A DNA stretch of 64,000 bases, taken from Desulfobacter sp. (GTDB lineage: Bacteria > Desulfobacterota > Desulfobacteria > Desulfobacterales > Desulfobacteraceae). This document shows positions 34,546 through 43,682 of this stretch, piece by piece. A program made the translations under genes and the position numbers. The notes beneath the pieces were generated by a model. That model ran no database searches, was not told the origin of the DNA, and worked only from the letters and a program-made list of their open reading frames with translations. Each line of letters starts with the position of its first letter. Position 1 is the first letter of the stretch. The stretch spans positions 2,183,501-2,247,500 of the forward strand of contig CP054837.1 of the NCBI GenBank assembly GCA_028768525.1, given 5' to 3'.

Positions 34546-36684
34546 CTAATGGGCCCCGGACGCACTGCAGACGGTGAGCAGGGGGCATGCCTTTTCGGTT
34601 GTGCCCTCGTGGGTTTTTTCATAAACCTCTGTGATGGCCTTATCCGTGGTGGCATAAATATTGTGTTCGCCGATCTCTTCCAGCAGATGGGTTCTGGCCA
34701 GCACCTGGTATACGGCATCATTCACCCCGCAGAGTGACACCCCGTATCCGGCGCTTCTCAGCCGCTGAACCACCAGGCCCAGCATTTCCTGGCCCGAGGC
34801 ATCCATGTCGTTGATGCCGTTGGCCGCAATGATGAAATGACGGATGGAGGATTCGGGATTGATGCGCCGGTTGATCTCATCTTCCAGGTAGCTGGCATTG
34901 GCAAAGAAGAGCGGGCCTTCAAACCGGATCAATTCGATGTGATCGCAGGCAGCCAGATCGTGAAGGCCGGCATCCTTGAGGGACTCGTCTTCGGCCCGGG
35001 ACAGGGTGGGAACCCGCGGGCGCATGCATTTGAACAAAAATACGCCCAGGGAAAGGGAAACCCCGATGTAGATCCCCTCTTCCAGGTGGGGTGCCAGGGC
35101 CAGGGTGGCCACAAAGGTGATCACGGAGATGGCGCCGTCATACCACTGGGCCTTCCAGGCATGAACAAAACCGGAAACATTGACCAGCCCGATAACCGCC
35201 ATCATGATAACGGAGGCCAGCACCGCCTGGGGCAGATGATAAAGCAGAGGGGTGAAAAACAGGAGGGTGATGATAACCATGAGGCTGGTAATCACACTGG
35301 ACAGCCCTGTCACAGCCCCTGCCTGGAGGTTGACGGCGGACCTGGAAAAGGATCCGGAGACCGGATAGCTTTTGCCGATGGCGCCCAGCATATTGGACAG
35401 GCCCTGGCCGATGAGTTCCTGGTTGGGATCCAGGCGCTGCCCGGTCTTGGCGGCCATGGCCTTGGCAATGGCGATGGCCTCCATGAAGCCCAGCAGGGAA
35501 ATAATCACGGCAAAGGGAAGCAGCTGGAAGAATACGGAAGGGGTGATTTTGGGAACGCCCAGGCTGGGCAGCCCCTTGGGGATGTTGCCCACAACGGCGC
35601 CGCCGCCGCTCATGCTGATGGCGGAAAGGTCCAGGGGTTTGTTGCCCACCTTGATCCGGTAGACCCGGTCGTCGGCCCGGTTTTCAATTACCGTATCTTT
35701 CTGTGCGACGATAAATGACAGGCTGCCGCCGGCTTCCACAGCACCGAATTTATAATCCCGCAGCGCGGTGCGGATCTCACTGGCTTTGGCTTTCAACCCG
35801 TTGATCCTGGCACTGTATTCGTTGACCTTGAACTCCAGGGCCAGCATCTCGGTCTTGGGGGCGTGCCCGGCCTTTGCAGCCTCCATCCGGGAGGTCGCCT
35901 TTGTCCGGTCATCGGCCAGGGTGGAAATCTGTGCAAGGGTCTGGTTAAAGGATTCAACCTGGGCCTGGATTTGGGGAGACTGGATCTGGGCCGGTGTGAT
36001 TTTCACATTGTGTTCAAACCCGATGGCCCAGGAAACGAGTGTGGTGATGACAACGGCCACCAGCACGTTGGGGATCCTGGGATTGATGCGCTTGAGCCCC
36101 ACCATGATGGCGATGGACGCCACCCCCATGCACAGCGTGGGCCAGTGGGTGTAATCCACTGCTGCGGCGACCACCCGCATGATGGTTTCGTAATGGTGGG
36201 GCGCTTTATCCACATATACCCCGAACATCTTGGAAAGCTGGGAAGAGGCGATGATAATGGCGGCGGCATTGGTGAACCCGTTGACCACCGGATGGGAAAG
36301 GAAGTTGACGATCAGTCCCAGCCGCAGCACCCCAAGCAGAAACTGGAAGATGCCCACGGTGAGGGCCAGCATGACGGAGTAGGCGATAAAGGCTTCGCTG
36401 CCGGCTGACGCCAGGGGCTCCAGGCAGGCGGCGGTCATCAGGGAGACCACGGCCACAGGTCCGGTGGCCAGCTGGCGGCTGGAGCCGAAAAGGCTGGCCA
36501 CCATGGGCGGCAGGAAGGCCGCATAAAGCCCGTAGTAGGCAGGCAGCCCCGCCAGCTGGGCATAGGCCATGGACTGGGGGATCAGTACCAGGGCAACGGT
36601 GAGGCCCGCCAAAAAATCGATTTTGAACTTGGCCGTTGAATAATCTTTAAACCACTGGAGAAACGGTAAGAATTTATTGAGCAT
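34546..36684 (-). CDS. SulP-family anion transporter with STAS domain and coiled-coil insertion
   Basis: A 712-residue inner-membrane transporter. The N-terminal SulP signature (PQSMAYAQLAGLPAYYGLYA) and about 12 hydrophobic helices are clear, and a C-terminal STAS domain (about 575-700) ends the protein. Unusually, about 140 residues (about 226-365) are inserted in the membrane domain: a helical, charged, coiled-coil-like segment (rich in Gln, Ala, Lys) followed by a beta-rich piece. SulP proteins move sulfate, bicarbonate or other anions. The TetR gene lies 18 bp upstream and the receiver-fusion gene 17 bp downstream, so transport and phosphorelay genes are co-transcribed. A ribosome site (AAAGG) precedes the ATG. 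Confidence 0.92.
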   Translation of the reverse strand: MLNKFLPFLQWFKDYSTAKFKIDFLAGLTVALVLIPQSMAYAQLAGLPAYYGLYAAFLPPMVASLFGSSRQLATGPVAVVSLMTAACLEPLASAGSEAFIAYSVMLALTVGIFQFLLGVLRLGLIVNFLSHPVVNGFTNAAAIIIASSQLSKMFGVYVDKAPHHYETIMRVVAAAVDYTHWPTLCMGVASIAIMVGLKRINPRIPNVLVAVVITTLVSWAIGFEHNVKITPAQIQSPQIQAQVESFNQTLAQISTLADDRTKATSRMEAAKAGHAPKTEMLALEFKVNEYSARINGLKAKASEIRTALRDYKFGAVEAGGSLSFIVAQKDTVIENRADDRVYRIKVGNKPLDLSAISMSGGGAVVGNIPKGLPSLGVPKITPSVFFQLLPFAVIISLLGFMEAIAIAKAMAAKTGQRLDPNQELIGQGLSNMLGAIGKSYPVSGSFSRSAVNLQAGAVTGLSSVITSLMVIITLLFFTPLLYHLPQAVLASVIMMAVIGLVNVSGFVHAWKAQWYDGAISVITFVATLALAPHLEEGIYIGVSLSLGVFLFKCMRPRVPTLSRAEDESLKDAGLHDLAACDHIELIRFEGPLFFANASYLEDEINRRINPESSIRHFIIAANGINDMDASGQEMLGLVVQRLRSAGYGVSLCGVNDAVYQVLARTHLLEEIGEHNIYATTDKAITEVYEKTHEGTTEKACPLLTVCSASGAH

Positions 36685-36702
36685 CTGTCGTACCTTTCTT
36701 AT

Positions 36703-37281
36703 TTAAGTTTTAAGTATACGTTTGCATGCCGACACCATCTCGTTGAACAGGGCATTGGCATTATATAGGTTATAGGTTTTGAACCGGACCACCCCGTCAA
36801 CCATTGAAAAAATGATCAGCGCGGTCTTCCGTGCCGGCATCGGGTCAATGGAACCGTCCTTTTGTCCCGCCTCGATGGCCTCTTCATAAATATTGACCAG
36901 GCAGTCGTAAATGGCCTCCAGGTGGCTGCGGCACTCGGGAAAGACCTCGGCCATCTGGTAGGGGTAATACCGGTGGAGAAGGAGAAACTGATTCTCCATT
37001 TTCCCTGCCAGGTAAAGATGAAATGATACCGCCTTTTCCACCATATCCATTCCCGAAACAAACTGCTTCTGCCCCATGTAAGTTGCAAACTCGTGCAGGA
37101 TCATCTCACGGGTCTGGCCCAGTACGGCCAGGAACAGTTTTTTCTTATTCTTGAAATGGTAAAACACCGTGCCTTCCGCCACGCCGATCATTTTGGCCAG
37201 ATCAGCCGTGGAGGTTTCCTTGAACCCATTCTTGGAAAAGAGCACCGTGGCAGCCTGTAATATTGCTTCTTTTTTATTCAT
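36703..37281 (-). CDS. TetR-family repressor, likely autoregulator of the SulP operon
   Basis: A 192-residue regulator. The N-terminal helix-turn-helix (STADLAKMIGVAEGTVFYHF) is typical of TetR; the C-terminal ligand domain is helical. I choose the ATG at 37281, with AAAGG 5 bases upstream, over an in-frame GTG at 37287. It is the first gene of the minus-strand operon and twin palindromic sites lie directly upstream, so it probably represses its own operon until a ligand binds. The ligand is unknown. Confidence 0.92.
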   Translation of the reverse strand: MNKKEAILQAATVLFSKNGFKETSTADLAKMIGVAEGTVFYHFKNKKKLFLAVLGQTREMILHEFATYMGQKQFVSGMDMVEKAVSFHLYLAGKMENQFLLLHRYYPYQMAEVFPECRSHLEAIYDCLVNIYEEAIEAGQKDGSIDPMPARKTALIIFSMVDGVVRFKTYNLYNANALFNEMVSACKRILKT

Positions 37282-37292
37282 ATTCACCTTTC

Positions 37293-37327
37293 TGAGTATC
37301 TACTCAAATTAACTGAGTAAATACTCA
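37293..37327. promoter_or_regulatory. Twin palindromic operators for the TetR-family repressor
   Basis: TGAGTATCTACTCA (37293-37306) and TGAGTAAATACTCA (37314-37327) are perfect hexamer palindromes (TGAGTA-N2-TACTCA), centred 21 bp apart, two helical turns. They start 12 bp before the regulator's ATG. A pair of sites at one-face spacing is classic for dimeric repressor binding. Confidence 0.82.
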
Positions 37328-37507
37328 GTACAGAATAATAAATACAATGTCAACACTTTTTTCTCAAGCTGGCGGTGTCCGGAAATTGAAACCTCCCCAT
37401 GGGCCGGTTTCGCCCTTATCCATCTTCCCCAAGACCAGATTTTAATTGACATTGCAAAAGCTTCCGTCCTAAAATTTGACAACCAAAAAATTTACAAGGT
37501 AATTCTC

Positions 37508-39841
37508 ATGACTCAATCTGCACCGGGAAATCGCCAGCAGGAGACCCACATCGGTGAACTGCTAATCAGAGAGGGGGTCATAAATGAAACCCAGCTCAAG
37601 CAGGCCCTTGCCATCCAGAAAAAAGAGAGGGAAACGGAATTCCACCTGGAACAGATCCTGGTTCGCAAAGGCTATCTCAGCCAGGACCAGATGGATATCC
37701 TTAAAAGCCATCCCGACCGGCGGAAAAAACTGGGCCAGATGATCGTTGAACATGAGATCATGGCACCGGACCATGTAAAAGAGGCCCTGGTGACCAAAGC
37801 GGATAATCAGCCCATCGGCCAGGCGCTTCTCCAAAAAGGGCTGATTTCCAAGGAGATGCTCAACGAACTGGTTGAAATGCAGAACGAGGCCCTGGAAATC
37901 GGGGAACTGGCCGTCAGGCTTCAGATGATGAGGGAAATTGATCTGGTCCGGGCACTGAGCTATATGAACAACCGGCGGACCCTGGGCGAAATCCTGTGCA
38001 GCAAGGGCTTCATCCAGCCCGAAGATCTTTCCATGGCCCTGAAAAAACATAATATGCGGTCAAAAATCGGGGAGATCCTCATCAACCAGGGTATGATCTC
38101 CAAAAAGGAATTCCAGGCCGCCCTGAAGGAACAGGGCCGGTCCCGGGAAAAAATCGGCGAGTTCCTGATCAACAAGGGGCTCATCACCCACCATCAGCTG
38201 TACAACGCCCTTTCCCACCAGTACAACACCCCCTATAAAACACTGGACGATTTCTATTACGATGAACTGGTAAAAGTCAGATTAATTAAATTCGTATCCG
38301 AAAAATACGGCCGCCGGAACATGATCCTCCCCATCTCCATGGACGCCAGGAAACTGGTTCTGGGCATCACATACCCGGAAGGATTTAAGGCCGTTGACGA
38401 ACTCCAGCTCATTTACCGGAATCTGAAACTCAAAACGGTTTTTATCAACGAAAAAAAATTCAGATCCCTTTTTTCCGTCCTATACAACTCGGACCTGGTG
38501 GCTACCGACGAAAAACCCGGCCCGGCGGAAACCGTTACTGCCGGCGCCCAGTCTTTCTCCCTCGACCATATTAAAGCCATTAAGGAGGGGGGGCCGAAAC
38601 AGGCCGTTTATTCGGGGACGGAATCGGAAATAAAACATATTGTCGACACCATCATCAATTACGGTATCGTCCATGGGGCCAGCGACATTCATTTTGAGCA
38701 AGACCGAAAAGGGGTAAAACTAAGGTACCGGATCGACGGCATCTGCCAGGAGCCCAAAGAACAATGGCTCAAAGACCACCTGGCAACCAAACCCGAAGCC
38801 GTGATATCCAGAATCAAGGTCATGTCCAATCTGGACATTTCCGAACGCAGGATGCCCCAGGACGGGGTATTCAGGATCACCTACAGGGAAAACAACAACA
38901 CCTTTGACCTGGATTTCCGGGTGGCGGTCTGCCCGGCCATTGTGGGGGAAAACATCACCATCCGGATACTGGATTCAAGGAGGACCGGGCTGGGTATTGA
39001 CAACCTCAACCACTCCAGGCATGTGCTGGACCCCTTAAAACAATTGTTTAAAAGTTCGGCCGGCATGGTGCTGGTCTCAGGTCCCACGGGCAGCGGCAAA
39101 TCCTCAACCCTTTACGCCGCACTGCAGTACGTCAACTCTCCGGAGATCAAGATCATCACCGCAGAAGACCCCATTGAATACAGTTTTCCCGGCATCATGC
39201 AGACCCAGACCAACACCAAAATCGGTCTGAGTTTCGCCCGTCTGCTCCGCTCTTTCCTGCGCCTGGACCCCGATGTGATACTGGTGGGTGAGGTTCGGGA
39301 CCAGGAAACCGCCGTCATTAGCTTTGACGCCGCCCAGACCGGCCATCTGCTGCTGAGCACCATCCATACCAACGACTCAATCAATGTGGTATCCAGGCTC
39401 ATTGACCTGGGCATCGACCATAACCAGATCGCCTCCAGCCTCATCGGAGTGGTGTCCCAGCGGCTGGTCCGTCGCAACTGCGCCAAATGCTCAAGGCAGG
39501 TGACGCCCCCCAAGGAAGAGTGGCAGCTCTTTTTCAGTGAATACCCCTCCCATATCAAATTCTACAAGGGCATCGGCTGCAAGGCCTGCGATTTCACCGG
39601 CTTTGACGGGCGGACCCTTGTTTCTGAATTATTTGAATTGAACCGGACCATTACCTTGGCCATCAGCTGCAAGACAACCGAGACCGAACTCAAGCGGCTG
39701 GCCATAAAATCAGGCATGAAAACCATGGCCGACGACGGGATGATGAAAATGAACCAGATCTGCCTGTCCGAGCTGATCCGGGTCCTCCCCCTGGAGATGA
39801 TCAACGAATTCAAAATCAGAAACTCCGGCCCAAAGGAGTGA
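37508..39841 (+). CDS. GspE/PilB-family secretion ATPase with eight N-terminal repeats
   Basis: A 777-residue hexameric-type secretion/pilus ATPase. Residues 15-240 consist of eight related helical units beginning IGELLIREG, LEQILVRKG, LGQMIVEHE, IGQALLQKG, IGELAVRLQ, LGEILCSKG, IGEILINQG and IGEFLINKG at positions 15, 47, 75, 103, 131, 159, 187 and 216, a near-constant 28-residue period. Then come an ordinary GspE N-domain, Walker A GPTGSGKS (about 525), Walker B region DPDVILVGEVRDQET and CxxC pairs (CAKC, CKAC) of the zinc clip. The unit resembles the helix-rich GspE/MshE N-domain that binds cyclic di-GMP. No pilin, PilC or secretin is adjacent, so this is an orphan ATPase. AAGGT precedes the ATG. 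Confidence 0.9.
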   Translation: MTQSAPGNRQQETHIGELLIREGVINETQLKQALAIQKKERETEFHLEQILVRKGYLSQDQMDILKSHPDRRKKLGQMIVEHEIMAPDHVKEALVTKADNQPIGQALLQKGLISKEMLNELVEMQNEALEIGELAVRLQMMREIDLVRALSYMNNRRTLGEILCSKGFIQPEDLSMALKKHNMRSKIGEILINQGMISKKEFQAALKEQGRSREKIGEFLINKGLITHHQLYNALSHQYNTPYKTLDDFYYDELVKVRLIKFVSEKYGRRNMILPISMDARKLVLGITYPEGFKAVDELQLIYRNLKLKTVFINEKKFRSLFSVLYNSDLVATDEKPGPAETVTAGAQSFSLDHIKAIKEGGPKQAVYSGTESEIKHIVDTIINYGIVHGASDIHFEQDRKGVKLRYRIDGICQEPKEQWLKDHLATKPEAVISRIKVMSNLDISERRMPQDGVFRITYRENNNTFDLDFRVAVCPAIVGENITIRILDSRRTGLGIDNLNHSRHVLDPLKQLFKSSAGMVLVSGPTGSGKSSTLYAALQYVNSPEIKIITAEDPIEYSFPGIMQTQTNTKIGLSFARLLRSFLRLDPDVILVGEVRDQETAVISFDAAQTGHLLLSTIHTNDSINVVSRLIDLGIDHNQIASSLIGVVSQRLVRRNCAKCSRQVTPPKEEWQLFFSEYPSHIKFYKGIGCKACDFTGFDGRTLVSELFELNRTITLAISCKTTETELKRLAIKSGMKTMADDGMMKMNQICLSELIRVLPLEMINEFKIRNSGPKE

Positions 39842-39999
39842 CCGTGGCGCGGGCCGGAAGCGCCGAATATCACTCCGTTTTTTTTGACATTCACCGGCTT
39901 TTTTGATAGAGATACCCGTTTTTTAATATACGACCTGTTTCATACGGCAATGGCGCGGGTTTATTATTTTGAGCAATATTGTTTAAACGAGGATACCCC

Positions 40000-41340
40000 A
40001 TGACCGTCTCTTACCCTAGACCATACACCATAACCTGTTTTATTCTTTCCCTTGTGCTGTTGGTCCTGCTCCCGCTCCGGGCCCAGGGCGCGGCCGGAAA
40101 AACCATTCTCCGCATCCACGGTTCCAACACCATCGGCGCCGAACTCATGCCGGATCTGGCCAAACAATTTCTCCAACAAAAAGGATACCAGCTCGTCTCC
40201 CGGGAAAAAGGCGCCAAAGAAAGAGAGTGTTTCATTGTCGGCGCAAAAAACAACGACATCCACCGCATCGAAATCAAGGCCCACGGTTCCGGCACCGGCT
40301 TTGCCGGCCTTAAGTCCGGGGCATGCGATATCGCCATGGCCTCCCGGCGCATCAAGGAAAAAGAGGCCAAGGCCCTTGCCCCCAAGGGAGACATGACATC
40401 CATCCGCAATGAGCATATTCTGGCTGTTGACGGCATTGCCCTCATCCTCAATCCGTCCAACCGGATCAAGGCTCTGGCGCTGGATCAGATCAGCCATATT
40501 TTTTCCGGACGGATAACCAACTGGGCCGATGTCGGCGGACAAAACCGCCCAATCACGGTTTATGCCCTGGACAACCAGTCCGGCACCTATGACACCTTTA
40601 AACAGATGGTATTGAAAAATAACACCCTGGTAAAAACGGCAAAACGCTACGATTCCAACGCCGGTCTTTCCAAAGGCGTGACCAGGGACGCCAACGGCAT
40701 CGGCTTTGTCAGCATGGCCGGCGTGTTAGGCGCAAAGGCCCTGTCCATAAAAGAACATAAAGGCACCTCCGCCGTGGAGGCCACCAACCTGAGTGTGGCC
40801 TGTGAAGATTATCCCCTCTCCCGGAGGCTCTACCTCTATGCGCCGGCCCGCAACGACAACCCGCTGATCAGGGAATTTATCGATTATGCCCTTTCAGAGG
40901 AAGGACAGACCCGGGTGGCCATGAAGGGATTTGCCAAACTGTCCATGGACATGGGAGACATTGAAATCACGGCTCCCCGTTTTAAGGATCCCTCCCATAA
41001 CCAGCGGTATAAAAACGAAACCCTCGGCGGCCGCCGGATCAATTTCAATTTTCGTTTCACCGGCGCAGGAAGCCTGGATAACCGTTCCCAAAAAGACCTG
41101 GAAAGGCTGGCACGGTATATCCAGCAGCCAAGCCAGCAGTATTATGAACTGGTGCTCATCGGCCTCAATGCCTGCAGCCAGGCCCATGGCGTGGGGACCA
41201 CCATTATCAACCGCATCGGGGCGGACCGGTTTTATGTCCCCCCCCGGATCGTCTGCCTGGACAATGTGGCCACACCCGCCGGAAAATCATGGTCACCGGT
41301 GATAGAGGTATGGCTCCGCACCGTGGATGACGGGGCCTGA
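40000..41340 (+). CDS. PstS-like phosphate-binding protein with OmpA-like C-terminus
   Basis: A 446-residue secreted protein. A signal peptide (hydrophobic residues about 8-27, ending GAAG) leads into a PstS-like fold (ILRIHGSNTIGAELMPDLAK, VDGIALILNPSN, the YALDNQSGTYDTFKQ anion loop). The last 110 residues (from NETLGGRRINFNF) resemble an OmpA/MotB-type peptidoglycan-binding domain but are short and lack the full NxxLSxxRA signature. The start at 40000 is chosen for GAGGA upstream. No pst permease genes are adjacent, so it may act as a wall-tethered phosphate or oxyanion sensor. It converges with the V4R kinase gene. Confidence 0.82.
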   Translation: MTVSYPRPYTITCFILSLVLLVLLPLRAQGAAGKTILRIHGSNTIGAELMPDLAKQFLQQKGYQLVSREKGAKERECFIVGAKNNDIHRIEIKAHGSGTGFAGLKSGACDIAMASRRIKEKEAKALAPKGDMTSIRNEHILAVDGIALILNPSNRIKALALDQISHIFSGRITNWADVGGQNRPITVYALDNQSGTYDTFKQMVLKNNTLVKTAKRYDSNAGLSKGVTRDANGIGFVSMAGVLGAKALSIKEHKGTSAVEATNLSVACEDYPLSRRLYLYAPARNDNPLIREFIDYALSEEGQTRVAMKGFAKLSMDMGDIEITAPRFKDPSHNQRYKNETLGGRRINFNFRFTGAGSLDNRSQKDLERLARYIQQPSQQYYELVLIGLNACSQAHGVGTTIINRIGADRFYVPPRIVCLDNVATPAGKSWSPVIEVWLRTVDDGA

Positions 41341-41351
41341 AATTCTCGCGG

Positions 41352-43610
41352 TCAGGCGGCATCTTCTGCCATCAGCCGGTTCACCGCATTGAAATATTCA
41401 AGGTTGGTGAAGGGCTTTGACAGATGGGCCATGCAGGAATCCTTTTGTTTTAATTCCTTCACAGAGGCGATAAACTCAAGATTTCCGGAAACAAAAAGAA
41501 TGGGGATATCGGGATCGGATTTTCTGATATGGGTATAAAGATCCATGCCGTCCAGGTTTCCGGGCAGCACATAGTCCAGGCTGACCAGATCATAGCGGTG
41601 GCTGTCCAGAAGTGAAAGGGCGGCGTCTCCCGTTTCGGCGATGTCCACCATGTGGCGGCCCGGGCTGTTGGACAACAGGCTGCGGTGGATCCTGGAAATG
41701 GCCTCTTCATCCTCAACAATGAGAATCCGCTTCTCACTGGCACAGATTTCCGCGGGTTCCTCTTCCGCGATGCAGCGGCAGGGGGAGTGGCCTGACGTGG
41801 GCAGTTCGATGGTCACCCGGGTGCCGCTATCATCCTTAGACCAGACCGACACCCGCCCCTTATGCTGCTCCACATACTTTTTGACATTGGCCATGCCGTA
41901 GCCGGTGCCTTTAATCTCCGGCGCATAGGCGCCGGACTTGTCCCGGCTGCCTTTCAGGGTAAACGAAGGATCAAAAATCCGCTCCTGGAACCTCTCCGGT
42001 ATACCGCATCCGTTATCTTCAATTTCAAGACAGACCCGGGGGGAATCCCCCGCCTCACCGCGGATGGATATAGCGATTCGTGGGTGTGCCACCCGGCTCA
42101 GGGCATGGATGGCGTTTTGAATAATATTGACCAGGGCGTTTTCGATCATTCCCGGATCGGCCTTGATTTCGCCAATGTCAGGGCTGTAATGCCTTTCGAC
42201 CTCAATCTCCTTCAGGTCTTTTCCCAGCAGGTCCAGCACCAGGTCACATTTGTCATTGAGGAAAAAATACTCCTCTTTTAATTCCTGGTCCTTGGCAAAG
42301 GCCACCAGATTCCTGGTCATGGTCTTTCCAAGCCGGCTCTGCTGGAAAATCAGGCTGAATGCCTTCTTGGCCCCGGGATCGTTGCACTCAATGGCGTTGA
42401 TTTCCGCCGTTCCCATTATAATGGTCAAAATATTGTTGAAATCATGGGCCATTTTACCGGAGACCTGGCCCACAAGGGCCATTTTCCTGGATTCGGCAGC
42501 CTCGGTCAGGGCCGCCATTTTTTCCGACTCGGCCTGGCGCAGCGCCGTGATATCCTCGCCCACGCAGATGATCTGATCCAGGGCCCCCGAAGGTCTGAAT
42601 ACGGCATCAAAAGCCCCCCGGTAATACCGGCACCTGCCGGATTTGTCCCGAAGCCTGTAATTGAGGAATGCCTTGGCCTGCCGTCCCGCCTTTGCCGCTT
42701 CCAGGGCGGCGGTCATGGCCTGCCTGTCCTCGGGCTCAACCATGGTCAGCGAGGATTTCCCGATGAGTTCCCCGGGCCTGTACCCCATCCGGATATGGGA
42801 CTGACCGGCATACACATACCGGCCCTGGTCATCGTGGATGGACACCAGGGCGCTGGTGTGGCCGGTGATCCGCTTGAACAATGTCTCACTCTCGGTTAAT
42901 CGCTCGATCAACCGGTCCCGGTCCTCGACGGTTTTTTCGTACTCGGCAATGAGATCCTTGGTTAAAAAACGCAGGCCCATACGGTAAAACCGGCTGAGGA
43001 AACCGGGGACCTGCCAGTTAAATTCGAATTCGCAGCACCCGTGGCCTTCATGAACACATTTTGTCTCCCGGGCCTGCAGCAGCCGGGCGCCTGAAAGTTT
43101 TGCCACCCCCATGTATACCCCCAGATTCCAGTGGCACACCTCCCGGGTAACCCGGACGCCGGGTTTGTAATGGAGTTGTACCACGGCAGAATCCCTGGCC
43201 ACCCGGACGATGGCAACATCCTTTGTCCGGTTGAACTTGGCATTGATCCGTGCCGCCCGTTTGGCAACCGCCATGGGACCGAACACCCTGGCAAAAAACA
43301 AATCCCGTTTGGATAAATTTTCAAGAACGGCCGCTTCTCCGGCCCTCTGCTCAGGATGGGGTCCCGGCACCACCTTTTTTATAGCCCCCAGCAAGGCAAG
43401 TGAAAGCGCGTTGGACACCCAGTAGGCCTCATCGGTGAGATGGGTGAGGGTCACCGGTTCAAGGCTGGCGGGGTTGTTTTTATTGGGAATCAGCCAGGTG
43501 CGGTCTCCCATGGCATGCCGCAACATGGCATCCACCCCCTCTGTTCCAAACCGCTTTTCAATATATCCGAAAAGCCCCTTAAAATTTAAACAGCAGATAT
43601 CTTTATCCAT
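41352..43610 (-). CDS. Hybrid histidine kinase with V4R-like N-terminal sensor
   Basis: A 752-residue soluble protein. The N-terminal 220 residues resemble a V4R / heme-NO-binding-associated domain, ending with the cysteine-rich CVHEGHGCCEFEF typical of V4R metal or small-molecule sensors. Next come a PAS domain (about 245-370), HisKA with GKMAHDFNNIL (His near 390), HATPase (DNGCGIP, GTGYGMA) and a C-terminal receiver (VEDEE near 625, SLDYVLPGNLDG). There are no membrane helices, so the signal is cytoplasmic. The start at 43610 has AGGA upstream; an in-frame ATG at 43679 lies in the APC permease stop region. It is not followed by an output regulator. Confidence 0.88.
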   Translation of the reverse strand: MDKDICCLNFKGLFGYIEKRFGTEGVDAMLRHAMGDRTWLIPNKNNPASLEPVTLTHLTDEAYWVSNALSLALLGAIKKVVPGPHPEQRAGEAAVLENLSKRDLFFARVFGPMAVAKRAARINAKFNRTKDVAIVRVARDSAVVQLHYKPGVRVTREVCHWNLGVYMGVAKLSGARLLQARETKCVHEGHGCCEFEFNWQVPGFLSRFYRMGLRFLTKDLIAEYEKTVEDRDRLIERLTESETLFKRITGHTSALVSIHDDQGRYVYAGQSHIRMGYRPGELIGKSSLTMVEPEDRQAMTAALEAAKAGRQAKAFLNYRLRDKSGRCRYYRGAFDAVFRPSGALDQIICVGEDITALRQAESEKMAALTEAAESRKMALVGQVSGKMAHDFNNILTIIMGTAEINAIECNDPGAKKAFSLIFQQSRLGKTMTRNLVAFAKDQELKEEYFFLNDKCDLVLDLLGKDLKEIEVERHYSPDIGEIKADPGMIENALVNIIQNAIHALSRVAHPRIAISIRGEAGDSPRVCLEIEDNGCGIPERFQERIFDPSFTLKGSRDKSGAYAPEIKGTGYGMANVKKYVEQHKGRVSVWSKDDSGTRVTIELPTSGHSPCRCIAEEEPAEICASEKRILIVEDEEAISRIHRSLLSNSPGRHMVDIAETGDAALSLLDSHRYDLVSLDYVLPGNLDGMDLYTHIRKSDPDIPILFVSGNLEFIASVKELKQKDSCMAHLSKPFTNLEYFNAVNRLMAEDAA

Positions 43611-43682
43611 TGAAAATCCTGGCAGTTCAGGCGGCCGGTCCGCCGCCCCGGAAACACGCGCTCCGAAGCGGCAGGCCAAAGG

